NCBI GenBank assembly: GCA_011800155.1
Contig: CM022369.1
Coordinates: 1,364,001 to 1,428,000 of the forward strand
DNA from: Flammulina velutipes
Lineage: Eukaryota; Basidiomycota; Agaricomycetes; Agaricales; Physalacriaceae
Reading direction: 5' to 3'
Length of the DNA stretch: 64,000 bases
The stretch's first letter is position 1, and every line of letters starts with the position of its first letter. Both the position numbers and the translations under genes were made by a program. Below are positions 1-12,891 of this stretch, one piece after another. Under the pieces are notes generated by a model. It ran no database searches. It was not told where the DNA came from and worked only from the letters and a program-made list of their open reading frames with translations.

Positions 1-739
1 CCATCCTTGCCTTCATATCTGGCCTCCCGAGCAGCAGACTTGCGCTATTCACGCATATCCACTCTCCTCAAGAACGTTCCCAACGTATTCTCTATCCTCA
101 TCGAAATCAACTTGGCTATATTTTATCTCTCCGGTACCTATTACCATATCGTCAAACGAATCCTGGGGATTCGATATGTGAGCTCTTTTGTATTCTATCT
201 TGCCCAGTACTCACCAGCTCCAAGCTTTCAACAATACCTGAGAACCCCAACGTTCGACCTCCATCATACTCCCTTCTGGGCATCCTACTTGGAGTCCGCC
301 TCGTTCATCGCCTCGTAGTATCGCTACGGGAAAGATATGCCAGGCCTGACAATGCACATAATACTACTGCCTCCAAAGCTCCAACGAGGGACACCTTCCT
401 TGATAACAGGCCACTCTCTTCTCTGATTGACCTCAAGGAGGACGATGATGCCGCCAGACCTACGGAGGAGGATTCGGGGACTGCATTAGAAGTATCGTTG
501 ATACCTAGCGCATTACGGGCTGGGAGAAACTGCACCTTATGCCTTGAAGAGCGGACAGATAGCTGTGCCACGGAATGCGGACATCTCTTTTGTTGGTCTT
601 GTATCATGGGTTGGGGGAGAGAAAAGGTTAGCCAGTGTAAACCGAGTTCTGCTAAAGCTGACATCAACGCCAGGCTGAGTGTCCTCTATGTCGCCAATCA
701 CTGTCTATCACACATTTGTTGCCCATCTACAACTTGTAA
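1..739 (+). CDS. PEX10: Peroxin-10, peroxisomal RING E3 ligase (5' end outside window)
   Basis: Peroxisome-membrane ubiquitin ligase subunit that works with Pex2 and Pex12 to ubiquitinate the import receptor Pex5. Three exons are visible: before 1-177, 225-627 and 674-739; the start codon lies left of the window. Exon 1 encodes a membrane-associated stretch, exon 2 the conserved RPPSYSLLGILLGVRLVHR segment and an acidic linker. A C-terminal C3HC4 RING follows: CTLCLEE, CATECGHLFCWSC, then ECPLCRQ. The 46-base intron 628-673 lies inside the RING, and splicing it joins GREK to AECPLCRQ and restores the last cysteine pair. The acceptor at 224 (AAG) was chosen by frame. The gene converges on SmE, whose stop lies 82 bases away. 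Family assignment is firm. Confidence 0.93.
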
Positions 740-821
740 TTGTGTGTAGATATGTACTTTTATTATACATCAAAGAACAGAACGGCAGCAAGATACACAT
801 ACAACGGCAGCAACAGACGCG

Positions 822-1290
822 TCAGACCACTTGCTGGATAAGAGTTATGTTGTCTCCCTTGAGCAGGATACGTCCTAAATGGAAATTTGAGACTGAGTAG
901 GAGAATGGCTACAGCAGCACGCACCAAGTTCTCTCCGGGGCTTGGCATCCTTCACGTAAACTTCGGCAGCTTCGTCTATCACCAAGTTCATGAATTCATC
1001 GAAACCCTATGAAAAAATAAGTTGAAAAGACCATTCGAACAAGGATGCACGCACGATTATCCGACCCTCTAAACGCATCTCAATGTTATCGTATAGCCAT
1101 ATCACAACTTTGGATTTCTAGAGAAGATCGACGGGTCAAATGGGTTGCCGTATGAAATGGAGATGAGGGAGACCTGTTGGAGATTTTTGAAGATTACGTT
1201 CTATGAGAATCGTTAGCAGTCAGATTAAATGTCGGCAGAGACAATGCTTACGATGGGCTGAACCATCACACGTTGTTGACGACCCGACAT
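822..1290 (-). CDS. SME1: Small nuclear ribonucleoprotein E (Sm core protein)
   Basis: Core Sm-ring protein of the spliceosomal U1, U2, U4 and U5 snRNPs. Five exons: 1290-1252, 1200-1174, 1117-1055, 1006-925 and 874-822; total 87 residues, the normal size of SmE. The protein begins MSGRQQRVMVQPI and carries the Sm1 motif around VVIWLYDNIEMRLEGRIIGF with DEFMNLVIDEA. It ends in Sm2 as RILLKGDNITLIQQVV, with the RNA-contacting KGDN. Introns are 48-56 bases, typical of this window. Each exon is too short to stand out as an open frame; the gene was assembled by splice sites and matched to the known family. It diverges from the dynein gene, with 123 bases between the two start codons. Confidence 0.95.
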
Positions 1291-1413
1291 TTTGGAGAGA
1301 AAGTCGATTAAAAGGCGCGGAAAACAAGGTGGTGGTTAGAAGCAAAGTCAACTCACGTGGCCAATCAAACGTTGTAACCGCACTACCGTTGGACGCGTCA
1401 ACGACCTCTTTCC
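1291..1413. promoter_or_regulatory. Shared intergenic promoter region of SmE and dynein motor gene
   Basis: The 123 bases between the SmE start (1290, minus) and the proposed dynein start (1414, plus) must hold both promoters and 5' leaders. I see no clear TATA box. The assignment rests only on divergent gene order. Confidence 0.5.
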
Positions 1414-4400
1414 ATGGAGGTCAGTGAGCTCGTCGCTCTCCGTGGCTCCTGTTCCATTAACAAATAACTTATAGGCTTTTGCTCCAGCTAACTCGTCGAC
1501 GGCGGCGGCGGTAACTTTCATCACCTTCGTCCAGGATTTAAAGAAGAAGACAAAGACATGGGGCCCCATGATAGACCTCTGTGCCAACGGAGAAAAGACG
1601 CTAGAACGATTCAGATACCAATTTCCAGAGGACTGGCTGTACAGTGACCAGCTAAGGGGAGAATGGAGCGCCTACAACGAGATCTTGAAGCGGAAAAACG
1701 ATTCCATTCAGGAGCAGCTTGGTGCGCCTCGTTTTGATATATATCTTACATTGGCTTATATCTGTTCTTTATAGCGGGCCTACAGCTAAAGATCGTGGCC
1801 GAGGACAAAATCATAGAGAATAAGATCAACGACATACTCTCCGAGTGGGAGCAGACACGTCCAGTACAAGGAAACATGCGCGCGGACACCGCCATGAACA
1901 TTATCAATGTCTTTGAAGGGAAACTCAGCCGCGTCCAGGAGGAGTACGACCTGCTGTGCAGAGCCAAAGAGGCTCTCGACCTAGAGCTTACAAGACACAC
2001 GCGTTTGGAGCCAATTTTTGAAGAGTTACGCGACCTGAAGGCTGTTTGGACGGCGTTGTCGGGTATTTGGAGTCAGATATCGGAATTGCGCGACATGGTG
2101 TGGGCCACCGTCCAGCCGAGGAAGCTAAGGCAGCACATTGATGGGCTCCTCACGTCGACGAAGGACATGCCAACAAGGATGAGGCAATATGCCGCGTTTG
2201 AGTATGTCCAGGACACGCTTCGTGGTCTTCTCAAGTCCAACTCTATTGTCGCTGAGTTGAAGTCGGAGGCTTTGAAGGACAGACATTGGAAGCAGCTGTT
2301 TAAGGTCCTCAAATTGCCAGCGCAGATCAGTCTAACTTTGTGAGCCTCATTGTCTTCGTTCCATCTCTTTCTGACTTCTACAAGAATGACATTGGGCCAC
2401 GTTTATGACTTGGATCTGAAGAAGAATGAGACGCTCATAAAGGAAGTAATCATTCAAGCTCAAGGCGAGATGGCACTCGAGGAGTACATCAAACAGGTCA
2501 AGGAAGTGTGGACCAACTATACCTTGGATCTTGTCAACTATCAAAACAAATGTCGTCTGATAAGGTATGTTCCTCGAAAGAGTAATATGTTTGGTAGTAA
2601 CCATTTGCAGAGGTTGGGACGATCTGTTCAACAAATGTAGCGAGAATCTGAACTCGTTGACTGCCATGAAGTTGTCGCCTTATTACAAAGGTACGTCGCT
2701 CTGCCACACGCTCTTATGATGGTGTAACTCGACATCTTTCTAGTCTTTGAAGAAGAGGCAAGCTCTTGGGAAGATAAACTCAACCGTATCCATGTTCTTT
2801 TCGGTAAGAGACAACTTAATCCTTGCATTCCTTCTTACGCTTCCGTTAGATGTGTGGATCGATGTCCAACGTCAATGGGTGTACTTGGAGGGTATCTTCT
2901 CCGGCAGCGCTGACATCAAGCACCTCCTACCCGTCGAAAGCTCCCGCTTCCAGAACATCAATGCGGAATTTCTGACTGTCATGAAGAAAGTGTACAAATC
3001 GCCCTTCGTGATCGATGTCATGAATATCCAAGGTATCCAAAAGAGTTTGGAGCGATTGGCCGACCTCTTAAACAAGATACAAAAAGCATTGGGAGAGTAC
3101 CTCGAAAGGGAGCGATCGTCATTCCCTCGCTTCTACTTCGTTGGTGACGAAGACTTGCTGGAAATCATTGGTAACAGCAAGGATATCTTGCGCATCATGA
3201 AGCATCTCAAGAAGATGTTTGCTGGAATCTCGACGATTAAACTGGACGAGGAGTTGACCGAGATTCAGGGCATGGCGTCAAGGGAAGGCGAAGAAGTGGC
3301 ATTCACGGAGCCCATCATACTGAAGGACTACCCAAAGATCAACGATTGGTTGGCGAGGATCGAAACGATGATGAGGCTGTCACTGGCCAATCTCCTCGAA
3401 GCATCGGTCAACGAGCTTCAGACCTTCTATGGCATTGACGGCGAGTTGTCGGTGGAGAAGTTTATGGACTGGATGGAGAAGTACCCCGCGCAGCTGGTAA
3501 CACTCGCTGTCCAGGTCGCATGGACCGCATCCGTCGAAACATGTCTTGACTCTGGCTCCGCCCCGGAAGCCCCACTGGAAACTGTGCGTCAAGCTCTTGA
3601 CCTCCTCGCGGACGTCGTCTTGCAGGAACTCGCTCCCGTCACCCGCCGCAAATGCGAGCATCTCATCACTGAGCTCGTTCACCAAAGGGACGTCACACGG
3701 TCGCTAATACACCAAAATGTGCTGGACCCGAAGGGCTTTACGTGGTTGTACCAGATGCGTTTCTATCTCGACAGAGCTATCGAGAATCCTCTCGAGAAGT
3801 TAGCCATCCGGACTGCCGATGCATCATTCCCGTACGGTTGGGAATATCTTGGTGTACCAGATCGTCTAGTACAGACACCACTAACGGACCGGGTCTACCT
3901 CACATTGACTCAAGCGCTTGACAATCAACTTGGTGGTGCACCCTTCGGACCTGCTGGAACCGGTAAGATTTTCCTCCCCTGAATGTTGTGCTGTCCTGAA
4001 CACCATCTATAGGTAAAACTGAATCAGTCAAGGCCCTTGGTGTACAACTTGGTCGCTTCGTGCTGGTATTCTGTTGTGACGAGACATTCGACTTCCAGGC
4101 CATGGGCCGTATTTTCGTTGGTTTGTGTCAAGTCGGAGCATGGGGTTGCTTCGACGAGTTCAATCGACTTGAGGAGCGTATCCTCAGTGCCGTATCTCAG
4201 CAAGTGCAAAGCATTCAACAAGGTCTCGCATCTTTGGTGAAGAACCCCAACACCGAGATTGAGTTGGTCGGGAAGAATCTGAAGATCAACAAGAACATTG
4301 GTGAGCATTCCTACTGTAGGTTATGGCAGTGTACTGATTATCATGCATGCAGGCATTTTTATCACGACCAATCCCAACTATGCCGGACGTTCCCAGTTGC

Positions 4401-7400
4401 CACCTAACTTAACGAAACTGTTCAGACCGTACGTACAGTCATGTCATTTCATCTTGTATCTCACAACTTCTCTAGAATGGCCATGACGCGTCCCGATCGA
4501 GAGCTGATTGCCCAAGTCATGCTCTTCTCGCAAGGTTTCCGTACCGCTGAATCGCTAGCATCCAAGATTGTTCCATTCTTCAACCTCTGTGACGAGCAAT
4601 TGTCTCCGCAGCCACATTATGACTTCGGTCTCCGTGCTCTCAAAGCCGTTCTGGCTAGCGCTGGTATCCTCAAGCGCGAACGTTTGATGAACGCAAGGGC
4701 ATCTGACAACGCAGATGCCGTTGGGCTGTCGGACTCGATTTCTGAACAAATCATTGTTATTCAGAGCGTAACCGAGACCATTGTGCCAAAGCTCGTCGCT
4801 GACGATGTTCCCCTCCTTACCAAGTCAGCAGTAGCTCGATGCAGGAAATCTAATTTCAACTAATCAATTTTCAGCCTTCTTGCAGACGTGTTCCCTGGCG
4901 TGGATTATATGCCCGTGGATCTGGATGCCCTCAAAGAACAGATCCTCAAAGTATGCCAAGAGCGCCGACTTGTCGATGGAGACCTTTGGATTGCCAAAAT
5001 CCTCCAGCTTTACCAGATCCAAAAAATCCAACATGGTCTGATGATGGTTGGCGCTTCTGGAAGTGGCAAGACCAATGCCTGGCAAGTTCTTCTTGCTGCG
5101 CTCGAGCGCCTAGACGGCATTGAAGGCGTACCTTATGTTATCGATCCCAAGGCCATTCACAAAGACGCATTGTACGGAACTTTGGACGCGACGACGCGCG
5201 AATGGAATGACGGTCTCTTTACACACATTCTGCGCAAGATTGTAGACGACGTTCGCGGGGAGAGTAACAAGAGGCACTGGATTATATTCGATGGCGATGT
5301 CGATCCGGAATGGGTTGAAAACTTGAACAGGTTAGTGAACTTCACTTTTCACTATACTTCTATTCATCATTTGGTAGTGTATTGGACGACAACAAATTGC
5401 TGACGCTACCAAACGGAGAACGTCTTAATTTGCCTCCAAATGTCCGTATCATGTTCGAGGTTGAACACCTAAAGTACGCCACCTTGGCCACAGTCAGTCG
5501 TTGTGGTATGATCTGGTTCTCTGAAGACGTAGTCGAGCCTTCCATGGTCTACCGACATTACCTTGCCACACTATCATCTGTCGCTCTCGATGCGGACGAT
5601 GAAGAATTTGACCCTCTGGCACGTCGTACGGAACTTATCTCTACCGCAGACGCTGCGTCTTCAGCGAATCTCGCCACACAGAAGCAGGTTGCATCCATGC
5701 TTGAACGTTACTTCGCAGACGGTGACCTAGTCAGCGTTGCTCTCAAATTTGCAGAGTCTATCGAGCATATCATGGACTTCACCGCGACCCGCGCTTTGAA
5801 CACGCTGTTCTCTCTGCTGAACAAGACCGCTCGCAACATCATCGAGTACAATTTTCAACACCCCGACTTTCCCTTGTCGTCAGATAAGGTCGAGCAGTAT
5901 GTTACCAAGCGCCTACTAGTCAGCATCATTTGGGCGTTTTCTGGTGACGCCAAGTTGGACCTCCGAGCGGAGATGGGAGATTTCTTGCGAGGTCATACGG
6001 GAATTGATCTTCCTCCTCTTGGCCCTGGCAGCTCCCTCATCGACTTTGACGTCCAGGTCGCTACTGGCGAGTGGTCAGCATGGCAATCTCGCGTGCCGGT
6101 CATTGAGATCGAGGCACACGCAGTGACTGCCTCTGATCAAGTTGTACCGACAATGGATACCGTTCGACACGAAGAGGTTTTATACTCTTGGCTCTCCGAG
6201 CATAAACCTCTCATGTTGTGTGGTCCTCCTGGTTCCGGCAAGACGATGACCTTGTTCAGTGCTCTTCGCAAACTGCCCGACATGGAGGTCGCTGGCCTGA
6301 ACTTTTCCAGTGCTACTACTCCCGAACTAATTCTGAAGACGTTCGACCAATACTGTGAATATCGGAAGACACCGAACGGAGTTATTTTGGCTCCGGTTCA
6401 GATCGGACGCTGGCTCGTTGTATTCTGCGACGAGATCAATCTTCCCGCGGCGGACAAGTATGGAACGCAACGAGTCATTTCCTTCATTCGTCAACTCGTC
6501 GAAAGCGGTGGCTTCTGGCGCTCCAGTGACATGGCCTGGGTACGTCTTGAACGCATCCAGTTTGTGGGAGCATGTAATCCGCCTACCGATCCTGGTCGTG
6601 TTCCTCTCACTCACCGATTCCTTCGCCATGCACCTCTTGTAATGGTGGATTACCCCGGTGAAGTGTCCCTCAAGCAAATCTACGGGACATACAACCGTGC
6701 AGCTCTCAAGGCCGTTCCAAGTCTCCGTCCCTATTCGGAGCCACTGACGGACGCCATGGTTGGCTTCTATCTGGCGTCACAGAAACGGTTTACCACAGAT
6801 GTACAGGCACACTACGTGTACTCGCCTCGTGAATTGACCCGATGGGTTCGTGGTATCTATGAGGCTATAAAGCCCCTCGAAAGCCTGTCCGTGGAGGGTC
6901 TGGTGAGGGTTTGGGCTCATGAGGCACTCCGACTTTTCCAAGATAGGTTAGTTTCCGAAGAGGAGAGACAGTGGACAGACGAAAATATCGACGCTGCAGC
7001 CGTAGAACACTTCCCCACCATCAACCGAGACGAAGCCCTCATGCGTCCTATACTGTTCTCTAACTGGACGTCAAAGGACTACATCCCCGTGGATCGCGAC
7101 ACCCTTCGGGAGTATACCAAAGCACGTCTCAGAGTGTTCTACGAAGAAGAACTTGACGTGCCTCTGGTATTGTTCAATGACGTTTTGGATCACGTCCTGC
7201 GTATCGATCGTGTCTTCCGTCAAATCCAAGGCCATCTACTCCTCATCGGTGTCAGCGGCAGTGGAAAGGTAAGTATCCTCATTCAACATGTCTGAGGCGA
7301 CTGCTGACATTACAATCAGACTACCCTCTCTCGGTTTGTGGCTTGGATGAACGGTTTGAGCATCTTCCAGATCAAAGTGTCCAACAAGTACACTGGAGAT

Positions 7401-10400
7401 GACTTCGATGAGGATCTTCGACAAGTCCTCCGGCGATCCGGGTGCAAGGGCGAGAAGATTTGCTTCATCATGGATGAGTCGAACGTCCTTGATTCCGGTT
7501 TCTTGGAGCGCATGAATACTCTCCTCGCCAATGCTGAAGTCCCTGGTCTTTTCGAAGGCGACGAACATGCTGCGTTGATGACGGCATGCAAGGAAGGCTC
7601 TCAACGGGATGGCCTCATGCTTGACTCCCACGAAGAACTTTATCGATGGTTCACGCAGCAAGTTGCCCGCAACCTTCACGTTGTCTTTACGATGAACCCG
7701 CCAGAGAACGGCCTCGCATCAAGGGCCGCCACCTCCCCCGCATTGTTCAATCGTTGTGTCCTTGATTGGTTCGGAGACTGGTCAGACCAGGCATTCTATC
7801 AAGTAGGCATGGAGTTCACCAACAATCTCGACCTCGATTTATCGTCTTACATTCCTCCGCCACATTTCCCTATCGCTTATCGTGGTCTCTCGATGCCTCC
7901 AATCCACCGGACCGCCGTTGTCAATGCCTTGGTTTATGTGCATTCGTCTTTGCACCAAATCAATCAGCGTCTCAGTCGCCGACAAGGACGCTACAACTAT
8001 GTCACACCCCGTCATTACTTGGATTTGTACGTCGTTTTCCTTGCTCTCGGGCCTCGCTCACCATTGTTCAATAGCATCAACCATTATGTCCGGCTCTACA
8101 CCGAGAAACGAGACGAGCTAGAGGAACAGCAACGCCATTTGCATGTTGGCCTGGATAAACTGAAAGACACTGTCTCTCAAGTCGAGGAGCTTCGCAAAAG
8201 TCTTGCTATCAAACGCTCCCAACTGCAGGCCAAAGACGCCGAGGCAAACGAAAAGCTGAAACGAATGGTTTCCGATCAGCAGGAGGCAGAGCAGAAGAAG
8301 GCCGCATCCATCGAAATACAGGCAGCTCTGGTGGAGCAGGACAAACATATCGACCAGAGGAGAGCAGTTGCAACCGCAGATCTCGCGAACGCAGAGCCGG
8401 CTGTCCTGGAGGCCCAAGCCGCTGTCAGTAACATCAGGCGTCAGCACCTACAGGAAGTCAGGAGTATGGCCAATCCTCCGGAATTAGTCAAACTTGCTAT
8501 GGAGTCGGTTTGCACTGTCTTGGGCCATAAATTTGAAAGCTGGCGTACAGTGCAAGGCATCATTCGTCGCGATGATTTTATTCTCAGCATCGTCAATTTC
8601 GATACGGCCACTCAGATGACCAAACAACTACGCGAGACCATGAAGAAGGACTTCCTCAGTCGCCCGTCGTACAAATTCGAAACCGTCAACCACGCCAGTA
8701 AAGCCTGCGGTCCTTTGGTTAAATGGGTCCTCGCGCAAGTCCACTTTTCTGATATCTTGGATCGCGTCGAACCTCTGAGGAACGAAGTCCAAAATCTCGA
8801 GACACAAGCAGAAACGACGAAGAAGCAAGCAACAGCAATCATCGACATGATTGCTGAACTGGAGTCCAAGATAGCGCGCTACAAAGACGAATACGCTCTA
8901 CTCATTAGCGAGACGCAGGCCATCAAGTCGGAGATGGAGAGGGTACAAGGGAAAGTTGACCGAAGTATGAAGCTGCTCGACAGTCTTTCCTCAGAGAAGG
9001 GTCGTTGGGAAAGCGGAAGTCGCGCGTTCGATGCCGAAATGTCGACTATCGTCGGAGACGTCCTGCTGTCCTCCGCGTTTTTGGCGTACGGTGGATTCTT
9101 CGATCAGCATTATCGCGAAGTCATGTGGCAAGATTGGGCTAACCACCTCTCCGACGCTGCCATTACCTTCAAACCAGAGCTATCATTGACGGAGTATCTT
9201 TCTACTGCAGATGACCGTCTTAGTTGGCAGTCCAAGTCCTTACCGGCCGACAATCTGACTACCGAAAACGCCATCATGCTGAAGCGCTTCAACCGATATC
9301 CTTTGATCATTGATCCCACTGGCCAAGCTACCACATTCTTGCTCAACGAGTACAAAGAGCGAAAGATCACCGTCACCAGTTTCCTTGATGAGGCCTTCCT
9401 CAAAGTCTTGGAGAGTGCCCTTCGTTTCGGAAACCCGCTGTTGATCCAGGACGTCGAGCACCTTGACCCCATTCTCAATGCCGTGCTCAACAAGGAAATC
9501 AGGCGGACAGGAGGTCGAGTGCTTATCAGGTTAGGAAGCCAGGACATCGACTTCTCCCCTTCGTTCACTATGTTCCTCTCCACTCGAGACCCCTCCGTCG
9601 AGTTTTCCCCCGACATTTGCAGTCGAGTTACGTTTGTCAACTTCACGATGACTCGCAGCAGTCTACAAAGTCAATCCCTGGACCAGGTACTCAAAGTTGA
9701 ACGTCCAGATACCGAACGGAAGCGCACAGATCTCATGAAGATCCAGGGAGAATTCCGACTTCGCCTTCGTACACTCGAGAAGCTACTCCTTCAGGCCCTG
9801 AACGAATCATCCGGCAATATTCTTGACGATGACAAGGTTATCGACACATTGGAGACTCTTAAGCGTGAAGCGGCCGAGATTACATCCAAGGTCGAAGAGA
9901 CTGATGTTGTCATGAAGGAAGTAGAGCAGGTCACAGCGGAATATCTGCCTCTTGCCCAGGCATGCAGCGCCGTTTTCTTCATCCTCGAGCAGCTCAATCT
10001 CGTCAACCACTTCTATCAGTTCTCTCTCCGATTCTTCCTTGATATCTTCGACTATATTCTCCACCACAATCCCCATCTGAAAGGTGTCTCTGATTATAGT
10101 GCGCGTCGTGACATCCTCATGAACGATCTCTTCCTCGTGGTATACAAACGGACTTCGCGCGCACTTCTATATCGCGACCATGTCATGCTAGCTGTTCTTC
10201 TCGCCCAGGTGAAGATGCGGGGTATCGAGGACTTCACCGATGAGCTCGAGTTTCTGTTGGAAAGCGCTGATAACGTCGTCGCGCCTGTGGGCTCTGTGGC
10301 CCCTGAGCAGATCGCATTCCTTACACCGGACCAAATGCTACGACTGGAGAACTATTCCAAGCAATCCATCTTCAAGCCAGTTTACGGTCACATCTCCGAG

Positions 10401-12678
10401 AATGAAGACCAATGGACTACATTCCTGCAGTCTCCCAATCCCGAGCATTCTGTTCCTATGCCATGGGAGCCAAGTACAGGTACATTACCGCTTCTCTTCT
10501 TAACGAATTGCTGACTACAACTCTGCTTAGCCACGGTCGAAGCCATCCGCTCAATGCTCATCATCAAATGTCTACGACCGGATCGCCTGCTGCAAGCCAC
10601 AGCGCAATTCGTGCACACCGTCTTCAATATAGAGCTGTCGCTGGAGTCGGCGTATGACCTCGGGGCCATGGTAGCTGATGAAGTACCTGCCGCCACACCC
10701 CTTGCGTTGGTCTCAGTGCCTGGATATGATGCAAGTTACCGAGTGGAAAACTTGATCAAGAACAGTGGTGTTCGATCGTCTTCTGTCGCCATGGGCTCTC
10801 AAGAAGGTTTCGCACTAGCAGACCAGGCCATAGGCGCTGCTGCTCGCCAAGGAACCTGGGTATTGCTAAAGAACGTTCACCTTGCCCCATCATGGCTGGG
10901 TCAGCTCGAAAAGAAGCTGCAGACACTGAATCCCAGCCGAAGCTTCAGGCTCTTCCTTACTATGGAAGCAAACCCATCCATCCCTGTCAACATCTTGCGA
11001 CAATCACGCCTGATCATGAACGAGCCCCCGCCTGGAGTCAAGGCAAATCTTCTTGATTCTCTAAAGGGCATTTCTTCCGTCCGGCTCACTCAAGGACCAG
11101 CTGAAAAGCTACGACTCTACTTCCTGCTCTCATGGTTCCATGCCGTCGTTCAAGAGCGGCTTCGTTATGTGCCATTGGGATGGAGCAAGGCTTATGATTT
11201 CAACGACTCAGATTTGGCTTCGGCTTTCACCACCATCGACAAATGGCTATCTACCATATCCAAAGGTCGGGCGAATATCGATCCCGTCACGATTCCGTGG
11301 GACGCCTTGCGTAGTTTGGTCAAGCAGTCCGTCTACGGTGGACGCGTTGATAGTGATTTCGATCAGCGTATCCTGGATTCTTTCGTCGATGGATTGTTTA
11401 CCCCGTCGGCATATAACGTCGACTTCGACCTTGTTCCTTCTCTCACTGATGGTCATATTCTGACCGCTCCGGAGGGCACGAAGATAGACCAGTTTTTATC
11501 TTGGGTACAGGAGCTTCCGGATAGAGAACCACCCTCGTGGCTCAGCCTACCACCAAGCGCGGAGCGTGTCATCGCCATTGCCCAAGGTAAAGTCACCCGA
11601 CCTTCATCAAAAAAGGCCAGCTCACGATTAATAATAATTAGGAAATGAGCTACTTGGAAAGCTTCGCAAGATGAGGCTGCTTTCAGACGACGATGACGAG
11701 GTCACACCAGCAGCTTCAACTGCTAAGACTTCTCAACAGCCAGCCTGGATGAGGACTCTGTATGATCGTTGCAAAGAATGGCTCGAGTCTCTCCAGCAGG
11801 TTTGTCCTGTACTTCTGATATACATTCTATAGCTAACTTCTACACAGAAATTCAATGTTCTCCCTCCTTCAAGCGACAACCAAGATCCTCTATACCGGTT
11901 ATTCTCTCGGGAGGGCGACATTGGTCGACGTCTTCTCACACAAGTCCGTCGTGATCTAGCGGATATAGTAAAGGTGTGCCAGGGAGAACTCAAACAGACG
12001 AATCACTTGCGTAGTCTTATGAGTGACTTGACCAAAGGTGAGTTCCGCTGAGTTCCGCTATTATCGCTATTCAAGTGTACTCACTTTCCACAGGCACAAT
12101 TCCTAGTCATTGGAGGCGTTACAAAGTCCCTAAGGTCATGGCTGTGTCGGGATGGGTGGCCGACTTTGGCCGTCGCTTGAGCCAGCTGGACCGTGTAGCT
12201 GGTTTAAATAATCTCAATGACGTCGAAGTGTGGCTGGGTGGGCTGTTCTTCCCAGAAGCGTATATCACTGCTACTCGCCAAGCCGTTGCGCATCGCAAGA
12301 GATGGAGTCTGGAGACATTGAGCTTGAGACTAGACATAGAGAAAGTCAATGACCCTGAAGCGTTTATCATAGACGGTAGGCACTGTCTATCGCACTGCTC
12401 AACTTTCAACTGACACGCATACCGTAGGTTTGGCCTTGGAAGGAGCGTCCTGGGCAACGGACAAGCTTGTCCTCAATGATGGCGAGATAGTTCGGCTCAG
12501 CGCGTCCCAGATTCGTTGGGTACAGATTGACGAGTCTAGTCGGGAGAACCTTGTCAACCTCCCGGTTTATCTGAACGGTGACCGTAGCGACGTGATGTTT
12601 ACAGTTGACTTGCCTTTCGAAGCCAGTGCTAGATCGCTGGTATCGATGAGAGCGGTCTGTTTGACAGCCAGCGCGTAG
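1414..12678 (+). CDS. DYN1: Cytoplasmic dynein heavy chain, linker-motor half (split gene, no tail)
   Basis: Minus-end microtubule motor subunit for nuclear migration and vesicle transport. Eighteen exons: 1414-1419, 1475-1721, 1775-2339, 2385-2564, 2611-2690, 2744-2803, 2850-3962, 4013-4300, 4353-4428, 4476-4823, 4875-5330, 5378-7268, 7320-10479, 10531-11586, 11642-11799, 11848-12037, 12094-12375, 12428-12678; sum 3468 residues. The linker is followed by six AAA modules. P-loops are GPAGTGKT (AAA1, about residue 745), GASGSGKT (AAA2, 1046), GPPGSGKT (AAA3, 1421) and GVSGSGKT (AAA4, 1763); AAA1 Walker B is WGCFDEF. The stalk coiled coil spans about 2030-2330 and contains the microtubule-binding domain with [13 protein letters not shown]. 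Metazoan and ascomycete heavy chains are near 4300-4650 residues. The roughly 1100-residue tail is absent, and SmE occupies the space where it would be. The 6-base first exon is inferred and least certain. Confidence 0.93.
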
Positions 12679-12891
12679 ACGCCGCTTCTCTTGTATTTTT
12701 CATATACCCTCGGAAGGTCCCAAACTCGATGTTTTAATGCTCTATAGATATGATATGTTTTATAATGCCACGTTGTTATATTCTCTCGCAAACCCACTGG
12801 CACGTCAGAAAGTGAATTATGGATTAGAGCTGAGTCGGGTGTAAGTTCTACATGTCCATCAGTCTAGATATGTTGTTGACACGATAAAATA

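Noticed and set aside
305..667. 120-codon minus-strand open frame overlapping PEX10
   Set aside because: It is antisense to exon 2 of PEX10, whose RING sequence is conserved; no family resemblance on the minus strand.
1203..1427. Plus-strand open frame considered as upstream dynein tail sequence
   Set aside because: It lies antisense over the SmE exons, does not resemble dynein tail, and is not in the frame of the linker exon.
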